Shown here: positions 36,601 through 48,249 of the stretch, piece after piece | Layout: every line of letters starts with the position of its first letter | How positions within the stretch are numbered: the first letter of the stretch is position 1 | Assembly: GCA_947685225.1 (NCBI GenBank) | Contig: CANTUV010000035.1 | Coordinates: 7,509,501 to 7,573,500, forward strand | Reading direction: 5' to 3' | DNA: 64,000 nucleotides | Origin: Garcia nutans | Lineage: Eukaryota > Streptophyta > Magnoliopsida > Malpighiales > Euphorbiaceae | Notes under the pieces: generated by a model | Seen by the model: the letters and a program-made list of their open reading frames with translations, nothing else | The model's database searches: none | Told to the model about the DNA's origin: nothing | Made by a program: the position numbers and the translations under genes

Positions 36601-37016
36601 CTACTTAGTATGTGTCGTTATGGTTGATCAGGCCATAACCACAAGATACCAAGCACTAATGACCAATCCAGGTTTGATTCATTTATAGTTCATTAAATAA
36701 AAACCAATTATCAGATAACCAAAACAAAATCAATGAATAGCGCTTAGCGCTCAACCCAGTCAATATCAGTGCCAATCAATCGAGTATAACATTATCTCTG
36801 TTCATTTTTCCAATCCATAACAATATTAATATACTGTACCTCTGTAACCAATAACAGAAATATTCTGTAACTCAACATCATTACACATACACCTTTTCAA
36901 TAAGATCCATTGCATATAATTGTCAATCATCAGTCACAAACAATATCATGCGATGTATGAGTATGATGTTATACTGGTATGCAAGTGCTCTAACACTAAA
37001 ACTAAAGAATATTACA
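33663..37016. mobile_element. Solo LTR of a second Gypsy-type family, TSD TTATT
   Basis: A 3354-bp sequence starting TGTCACGACCCAACCC and ending ATATTACA, flanked by TTATT at 33658-33662 and 37017-37021. The unoccupied site AATTATTTAATTAAAATTG is present in the 5' LTR copy near 26424-26442, which proves the insertion. TGTCACGACCC is a common start of plant Gypsy LTRs. There is no gag-pol and no second LTR inside, so it is best read as a solo LTR left by LTR-LTR recombination. Internal features are short repeats of GTAGCCTCAGTAAACAGTA type (34245-34310), a GC-rich frame at 35720-35983, and nearly three copies of a TTTTGCCCCTAAGGTGCAAAATTACAA unit (36412-36480). Confidence 0.85.
36412..36480. 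repeat. Short tandem repeat inside the solo LTR
   Basis: About 27-bp units containing GCCCCTAAGGTGCAAAATTA are repeated nearly three times. This produces the repeated GKIVILHLR peptide in the minus-strand frame 36365-36556, which is not a gene. Confidence 0.8.
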
Positions 37017-39172
37017 TTATTTAATTAAAATTGTTATTTCATCATTATAATAATTAAGGTAGTAATTTTATAAAAATATAATTAATGTTAAATTAGTTAT
37101 TAAATATTAATATTATTGTTGTAGTAATAAAGTATTATTATAATTATTATATTTATTAGTAATTATTGATTTTAGTACAAGTATTATTATTATCATTATT
37201 TTTACCACAATTATAACTATTAAATATTAAAAGCTATTATTTTAATTTTTATATAAATGTATTACAATAACTACTACTACTATTATAATTATTATTACTA
37301 ATGTTATTTAGTATTAAATTTAATATAAATTGATAAATGTGGAATAATAGTAATTAAATAATTATATTAACTATATACATAATATTAATATTATTTTTAT
37401 TGTCAAAATTATTAATTTTGTTATAGGTAGTTATTAGAAAATAAAGTGAAATATTAAGATGAAAGTAAATTATATATATTGTTATTAATATAATTATTAG
37501 TAAACTCAATAAAAGTTATTATGATTAAATTAGACATAAATAAATAATTATTCTAATAAAATGAATTAATTAAATAATGTATAAATAAATACAATTAATA
37601 TCACTATTGTTATTAATAATGTTATTATTATTATTATTTTACAATATATAAATTTTTTTTAAGAAAATAGTACTTGAAACATAAAGAAAAATAGAAAATT
37701 TAAGTAGATACTATTTAAAACATAATTATATAAATTAATTAATAAAATAAATATTATTAAACTATTAAATTAAAGAAACTAAAATAATATAATATAGATG
37801 TATAAAGAAATAATATAAATACTTAATAAATTTAGACACACAAATTATGTTAAGTCGTTAAAAATATTATTGGAATATTTGATAAGTTATTAGTTTGATA
37901 ATTGTGTAATACTCATTGGAATATTAATTTTGATATTTTTTAGAACGACCGAGTTTTGTCGAAACTCCGCTGAAAATTCGTTAGAATTTTATCATTTCCA
38001 CAATTCCTTTTCATGTTATTTAACTTATAGAAATAATAACCCTAGATAATATTTTAGTAAATTATTATTTTTATATCATCTTAGGTGTGAATTCTACTGC
38101 AATTATAAAACATAGAAAGAAACCGGTCGATTAAATAAATTGAGCTATCGAATAAAGTGAGTTGGTAATTATATAGCATCGATAATTTTTATTATATATA
38201 TATATATGATTTATTAAAATTGTTATTTGTTGAAATAAATTTTTTTAAAATAATTTAGAAAGCTAAAATAATATTTATGAATATATTTTAAAAAAATGAT
38301 AACAAATAATGGTATGTTAATATTTGAATTATGGTATGAAAATTATTTATTGATACAGTTAAATAAATGCTTTATATACACATATTATATGTTTTCTAAT
38401 AGAGACACCTGTGATGACGGGGTATTAAAGGAATTGACGGATTATAATATGATACTATCTTTGGGACAACGCTTGATATACATATAGCCTTTGGGGCGTA
38501 TATCAGGTGGTTGCCCTTTGGGAGCAGCTCTGCACATGTGTATGACCATGTTTATTTATTCTTAGTGCTGCCATGCGTCATCACTGCGCCTAAGATGCCA
38601 TGTTTTACCCTTAGAGTGTCAGTAAATATATATTTACTTACGCCTAAGGTATTATATTTTTCTATGGACTATATATATATTGAGTGTATAAAAAAAATTA
38701 TGATGATATTTTACTACATGATATGGTGAATTTATGCTCTTAAAATTATTATGCAGCAGTATGAATTTAATTAGTAAGTATATAAGTAAAACTTATTTTC
38801 TCCCCCTTTGTTATATAATTATCTTCTCACAGAGTAGTTAGACTCACCTCTTATGATAATCCTTTTAGATATCGTTGGAGAATAGACCTTTAGATTATAG
38901 ACCTTTAGATTTTCTCTACTCTTACTTCGATCAGCGAATAGTAAAAGTCGAGCCAACATAAGTATCGTTTAGATTTGTTTAAAAAGTATTTATATTTTCA
39001 TGCTGAACAATAATTAATATGTATTTTAAGTGTTAGAAATTATTTGATATTATTATTGTGTGTGTAAGAAGTATACTAAGAAAATAAATTGTGAGTGATA
39101 TTTTTATAATAAATAATAGTATAATAATTTATGAGATAAGTTCACCATGAGGCTTAAGAGAATGAGATGTGA

Positions 39173-40064
39173 TATTTTTAAACAAAAATCTAACAAAAAT
39201 CATGAACTCTAATAAAAATCATAAAAAAAACTAATCGAAAATCATATATAAAATTTAAAAATTCCAAATCAACCCATTTTCAAGCCATGTGGATCAAACA
39301 ACTTTAATATAAGAAAAATGGTAAGGGTGATACAGTGATTCTTACATGTAACTTACAAAGACAATAAGTTTCATCATCAATAACTCTATACTCCCTTGTT
39401 GTATTGACTTTTGAGAGCTTTTGTTGATCCCATCTACTCCTTTAGCATATGATTCAATGATTAGAATAGAGAAGTTTGAAAGCTAATTAGCAAAAAAATG
39501 GAAAATGAATACCAAAGTTGTTAAATTGGTGAAAGATTAAAGGATGACGATAGAGGATTAGAAGAAAATGGTTTAAGAAAGTGAGATTTTAGAATTGTCA
39601 TAGAGAAAGAAATTTAAGAGAGAGAGAGAGAGAGAGAGTTGAGAGAAAAAAATATAACAAAGAGAGAAGTTTGAAGTAAATTATGTGGCTAGGGTATTTA
39701 GGGTTGGAATTTGAGATGTTTATATACATATCTCAAAAGCAACGCCATTTTCTTATTATAGAATATAATATATATATATTTTTAACAATCGGTCAGGCTT
39801 GGGCTTACACAAAAATCTACTGTCCAATCCGATAACCAACTGAGACACAAAAAATTTCAAAAAAAAAGTCACCCATTATTGCCTGAATATAGGATATAAA
39901 TCGACAGAATATGCTAAAATGCTATAAAACGGGTGGGTTCGGTCGGATAATAATATTTTCCATAGCTCTACCGAGGTATAGCCTAATAATAAGTGTACTT
40001 CTCATAGGCAACTGCAGATCAATTCTCCTCTCCTCCAATTGTAATGCTTTAAAAAAAAGGAAAA
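39173..40064. other. Unassigned DNA between the Gypsy element and the split repeat
   Basis: With 20372-20587 this appears to be an older insertion into the split repeat, later itself hit by the Gypsy element. Both parts have GGTTCGGTC-like phrases (20409 and 39937 areas). An (AG)n microsatellite is at 39617-39640. The frame 39911-40150 has no family resemblance. Confidence 0.35.
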
Positions 40065-40165
40065 TATTTGCAATCCAAATTTCTCAACTTTTTATTTTCT
40101 TTTCTTGCAAAACCCATTTAACTAACCATGGTAACAAATCTAAAAAATAATAAAAGTTTGGGTGA
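40065..40165 (+). repeat. Degenerate interspersed repeat, right part of the split copy
   Basis: ATTTGCAATCCAAATTTCTC through TTTTCTTTTCTTGC and AAATCTAAAAAATAATAA match the ends of the tandem copies at 41506-42503. It continues the copy that broke off at 20371, about 19.7 kb away. Confidence 0.6.
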
Positions 40166-41505
40166 GGATATTTAGACCCCACATAAACATTGAACACATT
40201 CCTAAAATATATATATATATTTTTCTAAAATATCCTTAATTAAAATTATATTAAAGGATATATGGAATTGCAATATTTACAATTTTAATATTTATATTTA
40301 CACTTCATCCTCTCAAGTTACTATATACATCTCATCTTAAACCCTAAAACTACTTCAATCTATTTCACTTCTTTCATTTTTCACTTTGTAATTCTCAAAT
40401 ACTCTTCACCCTCCCACTCTAATTACTTCATTCTCTTTTATTATTTAAAATTAAAACGTGAAAAAAAGACACGGATTACGAGTTTCTAAAGTAGTTTAAA
40501 ATAAATATTTAGTGGTTTAAAACAATATAAATAAAGTTAAATGATTCCGGAATAAAGCTACTTTGGCCAAAGGTGGCTTCATAATTAAATATATTTAGTT
40601 GCATATTATTGAATATCTTGGTATATTCATCAAATAGTGGCCGAATAAAAGTAAATGTTCAATGTTGATTCGATAAATTATTACTAAATTTTGACTCTGG
40701 TTTGATGAACATATTTTATTATTTAGTTGATGCTGATATAATATTAGTTAGTTTGGTGTAATTTTATCTCGCTAAATAAAAACCGTTCTCCATCGCTATC
40801 CTATTGAATAGGAAATTATATTTATTGAGCGATTGTTTAATAATTATATATTAATTATGATTAATTTTTGAAAATTCATACCAAAGTATGTATACTATAT
40901 GAAATTAAATGAAGACAAATTTACCTTTAATCAAACATCAAGAATTTTGAAGAAAAAACTAAAAAAATATAATTTACCCATCTCTTTTTTGATTCATTCT
41001 TTTTCTTTCTTAAAAGTAGAGGTTGATAAGATAACTCTAAATAAATTCCTAATATCTTCTTAAATAATATTTTACCTTCACTAATCATACATCTAAATTC
41101 TAAACCTCCAAAAAAATTTCACTAATAATTAAAATTGTAAAATACCCTAAAATTTAATTATTTTTCATATAAATCTCCTATTACTATTGAAATGAAGCGA
41201 ATGAAAGATGAATTTAGAGTTAAAAAATATAAAGAGGAGGAAAGGATCCACTGTACTCTTGCTATAATGTTGGTTCTTCCTTTGTTGAGAGAAAAAAACA
41301 AATCGTGGGGGAAAAAATTGAGAGATAGATTTTAATGGGTAGGGTGTGTAAATAAAAAACTAGGTTTAATAAAATAAAGAGTATAAAGGTTTTCTGATTG
41401 GGTGCAATAATAAAAAAAATAAATTTTAGATTTTATAATAACAGTATATTAAGAAATTGAGGTTCATTTAGTATTTTTTGTAGGGGTGTAAATATCACCA
41501 TCCTA
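40166..41505. other. AT-rich intergenic DNA
   Basis: No gene, terminal repeat or known element was recognised. A pyrimidine-rich patch lies at 40310-40440. Confidence 0.35.
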
Positions 41506-42503
41506 AAAGTTTATAAAAAAATAAATCTAATTAACAGACGACACATAATATAAAAAATTAAAAAGATTCAAGAAAAAAATTAAATAAAACAAATAATAAA
41601 CCTAGAAAACCCAGAAAATTCAACCAAAACCCAAAAATTGAACTAAAATCCAATTTTTTTTTTTAAAAAAACAATCCATAAAAATTAACCACAAACCTAG
41701 AGAATTAAACCAAAAACCTAGAAAATTCATCTAGAAACCCAAAAAATTCAAAAGGGGTACCAACATTTAGAAAGATTAGAAAGTAAACAAAATGATAATA
41801 GAAAATCAAAATTAATATTAAAAATATAAAAAGAAAAATTATGATTTTTGGAAGATTAATTTTCATTTTAAAAAAGGAAAAGAATTTAACTCTACCAAAA
41901 GTAAGATTTGCAATTCAAATTTCTTAACCTTTTAATTTTCTTTTCTTTCGAATCCGTTAACTAAATAGAGTAAAAAATCTAAAAGATAATAAAGTTTTAT
42001 ATATAAAAAAAATCTAATTAACAAACTATGCATAGTATAAAAAAATCCAAAAGGATTCAAGAACAGGAAAATTAAATAAAATAATAAATAAACCCAGAAA
42101 ATCTAAAAAAATTTAACCAAAACCTAAAATTATACAAAAAAAAAATCCAGAAAATTCAACAAAAACCCAAAAAATCAACCACAAACCAAAAAAAATCAAA
42201 CAAAAAAACCCAAAAAATTCAACTAGAAATCTAGAAAATTTATATAAAACCCAGAAAATTCAAAAGGGACATCAATGTTTGGGAGGATTAGAAAATAAAC
42301 AAAATGATAATAGAAAATCAAAATTAATATTAGAAAATATTAAAAAATTACAATTCTTGGAAGATTAATTTACATTTAAAAAAGAATAAGAATCCAGTTC
42401 TACCAAAAATAAGATTTGCAATCCAAAATTCTGAATCTTTATTTTCTTTTCTTGCAAATCCCATTAATCAAATAGAGTGTAAAAAATCTAAATAATAAGA
42501 AAT
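41506..42503 (+). repeat. Two tandem copies of a ~0.5-kb degenerate repeat
   Basis: Copy A (about 41506-41989) and copy B (about 41990-42503) share the same order of blocks: AAATCTAATTAACA, GATTCAAG, many A-rich CCCAGAAAATTCAA/CCAAAACCCAAAAA units, AAACAAAATGATAATAGAAA, GGAAGATTAATTT, AGATTTGCAAT and TTTATTTTCTTTTCTT. The CCCA(G/A)AAAATTCAA sub-repeat is itself iterated several times. There is no coding capacity and no terminal structure. The same family forms the split copy at 19375-20371 and 40065-40165. Confidence 0.65.
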
Positions 42504-42785
42504 AAGGTGCAAATAAACCCATAAGGTTTTTGAGAAAGTACGAATTGACTTTTAAAGCTTTTTTAGGCTTATTTAGGCACGAATTTCACAAAAAGCTACT
42601 ATTTATGCCTCTATTTTAGCCGTTAACTTAATCTGCATATTGTTTTGAATCAAAACACATTGTTCTAGTTTAAACGCTGCAAGTAGCTCAATATCTAAAT
42701 GCATCATTTCATTTTATGGCTTGTACACATCATTTTATATACAATAGCTTGTTCATCCTTTGTTAGTTTTCATACCGTTACACAC
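42504..42785. other. Spacer before the Copia element
   Basis: No feature recognised. The segment from 42530 (CATAAGGTTTTTGAGAAAG) is less repetitive than its neighbours. Confidence 0.3.
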
Positions 42786-43411
42786 TGTAGCAATTAGTTA
42801 GAATAACTGGAAAATATTTGTAGCTAATTTTTTCTAGGACTAATTAGAGCTGTATATATAAAGAGTATTGTGTTAGGAAGTTGTATAAAGGGGCATACAA
42901 TTACAACTGAAGTAGAAATGAGAAATAAAATGAAAATAATAAACTCCAAAATTTTACGTGGAAAATCTCCAAATTAATTGGAGCAAAAAACCTACGGACA
43001 AATTATAGAAAGATTTTATTATAGCAAAAAGATTATAACAATTTCTTTCTAAAATAAATGAAAGAATAAATGACAATACTCTCTCTTATAATAAGAGAAA
43101 TTAAAAACTTTCTCTCTAATAAAAGAAAAGACAATATTTAGGAGAAATCTCATTTTTCTCTCTAAAACTGTCTAAATCTTTGAAATAAATTTCAAATGAA
43201 AGCTAAATGATTTATATAGGCTTTAAAAAATGGGTTGATAGAATTTTGTAAATGGTTTGGTAACTTTTTTACCTAAGTTAGACACCTCCATTTTTTACCT
43301 CCATTTTTTATCTTTTTTACCTAAGTTAGACCATTCCATTTTACCTAAAGTAGACACCTCAATTTTTTACCTTTGCGTGAAAAAATTAAATTCATTTTCT
43401 GTTGTTCTACA
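42786..43411 (+). mobile_element. Ty1/Copia 5' LTR
   Basis: The right end TTCTACA abuts TGGTATCAG (43412-43420), a Met-tRNA primer-binding site. The left end is placed at TGTAGCAATT, which gives inverted TGTAG/CTACA termini and a 626-bp LTR. The interior has a TATATAAAG box near 42854-42862. The left boundary is inferred; no complete 3' LTR exists for comparison. Confidence 0.6.
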
Positions 43412-46400
43412 TGGTATCAGCCCCTATTGTCATCTCTAATATTCCAAAGATCCTCTGTTTTACTTTGTTTAGCTCAATTACTTTGATTACTCGATACAAT
43501 AATGGTTAAAGCTTTGAATTAACCTAATCAACAACTTGATGTAAGATTGATCAATAATGGTGATTCTATTCATCTTTAATCATTAGACAACCCAAGAATG
43601 GACCTAGTGATAAATTTGTTGAATAGAAATAATTACTTAACTTGGAGTAGATATATGCACATAGCACTGAGAACCAAAAATAAGTTGAGCTTTATCGAAG
43701 GAAGCACAAAAATACCAAAGGAAGGAACTGACAGACATAAATAATGGATAATAATATATTCAATGGTGATTTCATGGTTATGGAATGCTATGAACAAGGA
43801 AATTACAGAGGCATTCATTTGCACGGCCTCCGGTAAGTTGCTTTGCAAGGAATTATAAGAAAATTATGGAGAATGCAATAGACCATAATTTTTCAGTCAC
43901 AAAAGGAGATTCTTCGATAAAATAAGGTAATCTCTCAATCAATGCCTATTACACTAAGTTGAGAAAATTATGGAATAATGAACTTAATTGCCTCAGTTTA
44001 GTACGACATTGTAGTTATGGTAAATATGATTGTGGAGCCAGTATAATCGTGAAGGATACAGTGTCATTGAATAGGCTAATGCAATTTCTCATGGGATTAA
44101 TGAATCCTTTGATAATGCTAAGAATCAGATTCTTCTATTGGATCCATTGCCCTTTGTAAGCAAGGCTCATTCCTTAATACTTAGGGTTGAGAGGCAAATA
44201 ATTTCTTGTATGACCTTAGATGAATAGATTGGTAGTAGTATTTTGCTTGCAAAGACCATAACTAATGAGATACAAGGATATGGGAGATGTTCATTTTGAA
44301 GAAGGGATTTTGAGAGGAATGAAGAGAAGTTCTGTGACTATTACAAAAGGCTAGGCCATTTGAAGGAAATATATTTTAAGACAGTTGGAGTACCATAATG
44401 GTATATTGAATTGAGCAAAAGGAGGCAAAGGAAGCAAGCACAGGTGAACATGGTTGATGGTAGTTCTGACCCCAAACCAACTAATGTTAATGAAGAATGG
44501 AGTTGGAAAGCACAATAAAACAAAGATGAATGTAGCTGGAAAACACAAGAAGGTGTGGTAGAGTTTTTTTTTTTTTGGAAATCAAGATTAGTAGAGTTGA
44601 TCATACAACAATTGACTAAGATCATGAAGAACAAACAAATTGATTCAGAAACATATATGAACTTTGCTCAAGTGGAACAATTCATAGGTAATACAACTCA
44701 TTCAACTACCAAATATAATGTTCTTGATTACTGAATAATAAACAGTAGAGCCTGTAACCATATTTTTGTGCAGATTTGCAATTATTCAGTCACATATTAC
44801 CTCTAACCAAACCAGTAAATGTACATTTACCTAATGGCAACAAAATTGAGGTATATCTTGTAGGCACAGTAACTTTAAGCCATAAGATAAAACTTTTGAA
44901 TGTGCTCTACATACCTAGATTAACCTCATCTTTTTTAGAAGATTAATGGAGCAAAAACAAGTTGAAATTGATGTTTTCCCTAATTACCGTGTATTGCAGG
45001 ACCAAAAGAGTGACAATATAGTGGCTACTAGAAGAGTAGTAGGGAATTTATACTTTTTAGATGCAACTTCTTTCAAAGATAATTGTAATAAACACACAAC
45101 CCATTTCGACTATTGATATTCTATCATTTTGTGTAAATAGTAGCCACTCAACCTCTGTGAACATTTAGTTAGAAGGTTGGGACATCCCGCTTCTAAGTCA
45201 TTTGAAATTTGTAAATAAAATCCTAGAATCAGTTCCTTGCCAGATTTGTCCATTAGCAAAATAATCTAGATTACCATTTCCCATCAACAACACAAGATCA
45301 GACACCTCTTTTATACTTGTACATGCAGATATTTAGGGTCCCAATACATAGCAAATTACTATAGGAGCTTTCTCTTTCTTGACTCTTGTTTATGACCATA
45401 CAATAGCAATCTAGACATTCCTTATGCACAATAAAACTCAGAACATACTTTTGTTGACCAATTTTTTTTTAAATGATTTAAGACTCAGTTTCGAACACGA
45501 ATCAAAATACTTTGAACAAATAATGGCTTTGAGTTTTTATGAGCTCAATGCTTGATCTACTCTCTTCTTTTGGAACTTTACACAAGAAAACTTGTGTTTA
45601 CACTCCACAACAAAATGGAGTTGTGGAGTATAAACACTAACACATACTTCAAATTACTAGAGCTCTTTTGTTTAAATCCAAGCTACTTAACCATTTTTGG
45701 GAGAGGCAGTCCTTCATGCCACCTTCCTTATAAACCATTTACTACATCCTTCTCAATTGGAAAAGTCCCTATGAGCTGCTATTTCACAAAATGGCTATGC
45801 GACCCTTAAAAGCTTTGGTTGCTTAGCCTTTGCAAAGAACAATTTACCTAACAACTAAGCTTGATGCTCAAGCAGTTAAATTTGTTTATCTTGATCACTC
45901 ATATGCTCAGAAGGCATATAAAATATATTATTTGGCAAACCAAGCCTTATTCTCTTCTAGATATGTCAAGTTCTTTGAGGACATTTATCCTTACAAGGAT
46001 ATATCATATTCATCCATTAATGAACCACCATTTCCCCAACGTATTACTGATGACATCATAATCAATTCAAGAATTGCAGTTGCAACACAATAAATAATAC
46101 AACATAGCCCTACCAATACAACCAATCCATTGCCAATACAATCAATCCATTACCAATACAACCAAAATAACCAATGATTACACAACTAAATATTACTCCA
46201 GACATCCCCATTGACTTAAATCATCATCAACTTAGAAAAGTACAAGAACCAAGAAAGTTCCAAATTGGCTTAATGACTTTGAGACTAACCTTACCATAGA
46301 CCATGCTACTCCTTAATTTACAAATGCACATTTATGCTCTTAGTTAACTTGTCTTATATTCAAAAACCAAGAACTTATAAGGAAGCTGCCAAAGAGAACT

Positions 46401-47220
46401 TGTTAGCTATAAAAAGGAAAGAAACTTGGCAAATAACTAATTTGTCAAAATGGAAGAAACCCAAAGGTTCAAAGTAGGTTTTTAAGTTGAAACTAAAGGC
46501 TGATGGGACTATTGATCACTATAAGGCTTGACTAGTAGCCAAGGGCTACAATCAAATTGTGGATGTGGATTTGACTGACAGTTTTACTTCTATGACAAAG
46601 CAAGTTACAATAAGATTACTACTTGCACTTGTAGCTACTTTATCCTAGCCCCTCCATTAACTAGATATTAACAACGCTTTTCTTCATAAATTTACAAAAT
46701 AAGAGGTTTATATCTGTCCACCAGAGGGTTATATTAAAGCTAAGGAGGGTCAAGTTTGCAAATTAAGTTGATCCTTATATGGCTTGAAATACGCTTTAAG
46801 GCAATGGAATTTGGAATTTTCTAAGAAGCTACTGAAATATGGTTTTATTCAATCTCTACATGACCACTGTCTATTCACTCTCAATACATCATCATATTTC
46901 ATCGTACTCTTAGTTTATGTTGATGATGTCCTCATCACAAGTAATTCAGAGCAAGCTGTAACTATAATCAAAGACTACTTGCGCATAAAGTTTACAATCA
47001 AAGACATGGGTGTAGCAAAGTATTCCTTAAGGATTGAAATAGCCAGTGTACACAACGGTTTATTTATCAGTCAACACAAGTATATTTTAGTCCTTATTGA
47101 AGATGTTGGTTTTACCAATTGTATAGTTGTAGCCACCCCCAAAACAAAGAGCAGTTGTTTATTTGAACATGAAGGTGCTCTGTTATCGTATCCACAACTT
47201 TATCAAAGGTTAGTTAGGAG

Positions 47221-47418
47221 CAGGGGCGGAGGCAGATGGGGTCGTGTGAGGGCTGACGACCCCCCTGCCGGCCGCCGGAGATGTTAACCGGGGATCGAGC
47301 TGTGTCCCTCAGTCCCAGCCCCCTCAGCCCCCCTTCAGCCAGGACCCCTGCCATGCACCTCAATTTTTTCCTCAGCCCCCCTTAGCCCCCCCCCCCCCCC
47401 CCCCCCCCCCTTCCGCTG
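47221..47418. mobile_element. 198-bp GC-rich hAT MITE with 8-bp TSD inside Copia pol
   Basis: Exact 8-bp duplication GTTAGGAG at 47213-47220 and 47419-47426. The left end is CAGGGGCGGA; the right end reads CAGCGGAAGG when reverse-complemented. Removing the element and one duplication restores the Copia reading LYQRLV then RLLYFSF. It is very GC-rich against an AT-rich background, with repeated CCTCAGCCCCCCTT units and a run of 25 C (47386-47410). There is no coding capacity. An 8-bp TSD with CAGGGGCGGA ends supports the hAT superfamily. Confidence 0.88.
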
Positions 47419-48041
47419 GTTAGGAGACTTCTCTATTTTAGCTTCACTAAGCCTGATATAACCTGCACTATACAACAACTAATCTAGTTAGTTCAGTTGC
47501 CATAAAAGCCTGATTAGCAACGTTTCTTTTCACGTTCTGAAATACCTCAAGGGTAATCCTAGCTAAGGCTTACTAAATCAGAGATGACTTAATTTCGAGC
47601 TTACAATGACGCTGATTGGGCCATCTGTAAAGATACTAGATGTTCCAGCATATGGTTCTGCATCTTCCTTCGAGATGCTCTGATTTCATGGAAGACCGAG
47701 AAGCAAACCACCGTTGTGCACTCGTTGATCGAGGCTGAGTACCGTCTGTGAAATTCAGTGGATAAGCTATCTTTTAAAAGATATTCGAATCCACATTCAG
47801 TCGTCCATCTCTTTGTGGTGCGATAACCATGTAGTAATTCATATAAAATTTTCCATGAACGAATAAAACACCTCGACATCAATTGCCATCTTCTTTGAGA
47901 GAAATTCGAAGATGTTATCATCAATCCTAAATGCACGTCGTCCAATGCACAACTTGCTGACTTCTTCATTAAACCTCTATTAGCTCCAACATCTGATCGA
48001 TTCTATTGCTGTAATGAACTTGACATGAATAAAGAACTTTG

Positions 48042-48062
48042 ATTCATTTTTTATTATTCTAC
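48042..48062 (+). mobile_element. Possible 21-bp remnant of the Copia 3' LTR
   Basis: TTCATTTTTTATTATTCTACA directly after the end of pol matches the last 21 bases of the 5' LTR (43391-43411) at 18 of 21 positions. The rest of the 3' LTR is absent. This is short enough that chance similarity in AT-rich DNA is possible. Confidence 0.4.
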
Positions 48063-48077
48063 ATAGCTAAGTTCTAG

Positions 48078-48238
48078 AAAGGAAGCCATGTTATCTAAGA
48101 TCACGGGTTCGAATCATAAAAATGAACTCTTACAATTAATTTTAAGGAAAGGCCGTGTACAAAAACTTAATGAATTCGACCCTTTCCCGAATCCCGCTTA
48201 TTGAGAGAGCATTCGTGCACTTGGCTGCCCTTGCACAA
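48078..48238 (+). mobile_element. Au-like tRNA-derived SINE with 11-bp TSD
   Basis: Flanked by exact CTAAGTTCTAG at 48067-48077 and 48239-48249. It contains a B-box-like GGGTTCGAATC (48105-48115) and a 3' part reading GACCCTTTCCCGAATCCCGC then GCATTCGTGCACTTGGCTGC, the typical tail of the plant Au SINE family. Length is 161 bp. It was probably transcribed by RNA polymerase III and moved by a LINE. The A box is weak, as in many old copies. Confidence 0.85.
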
Positions 48239-48249
48239 CTAAGTTCTAG

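Larger units (their letters stand above)
32060..39172 (+). mobile_element. Ty3/Gypsy 3' LTR, split by a solo LTR
   Basis: Begins TGTAATATCC after the polypurine tract and ends near GAGATGTGA, colinear with the 5' LTR. Without the inserted solo LTR it is about 3.75 kb. The frame at 32113-32397 is the counterpart of the 20756-20989 block in the 5' LTR, and the 38296-38487 frame is the counterpart of 27706-27897. These are parallel small frames in repeat DNA, not host genes. A clean 5-bp duplication around the whole element could not be proven because both flanks are T-rich (ATTTT at 20583-20587; TATTTTT after 39172). Confidence 0.85.
43412..48062 (+). pseudogene. Ty1/Copia gag-pol, decayed
   Basis: Recognisable pieces in order: the gag start (NRNNYLTWSRYM-like, about 43620); the pre-integrase motif LGHPASKSFEI (about 45178); the integrase C-terminal part (45830-46093, KAYKIYY and LFSSRYVKFF); the reverse transcriptase from about 46380, with RLLLALVATL and the open stretch 46784-47287 holding the catalytic LLVYVDDVLITSN; and RNase H (about 47600-47760) with YNDADWA, ISWKTEKQTTV and EAEYR, ending near 48040. 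Many stops and shifts interrupt every domain, so no protein can be made. A 198-bp MITE splits the RT/RNase H linker at 47221. Confidence 0.88.

Noticed and set aside
47601..47969. 122-codon minus-strand frame
   Set aside because: It is antisense to the Copia RNase H region, which is clearly recognisable on the plus strand.
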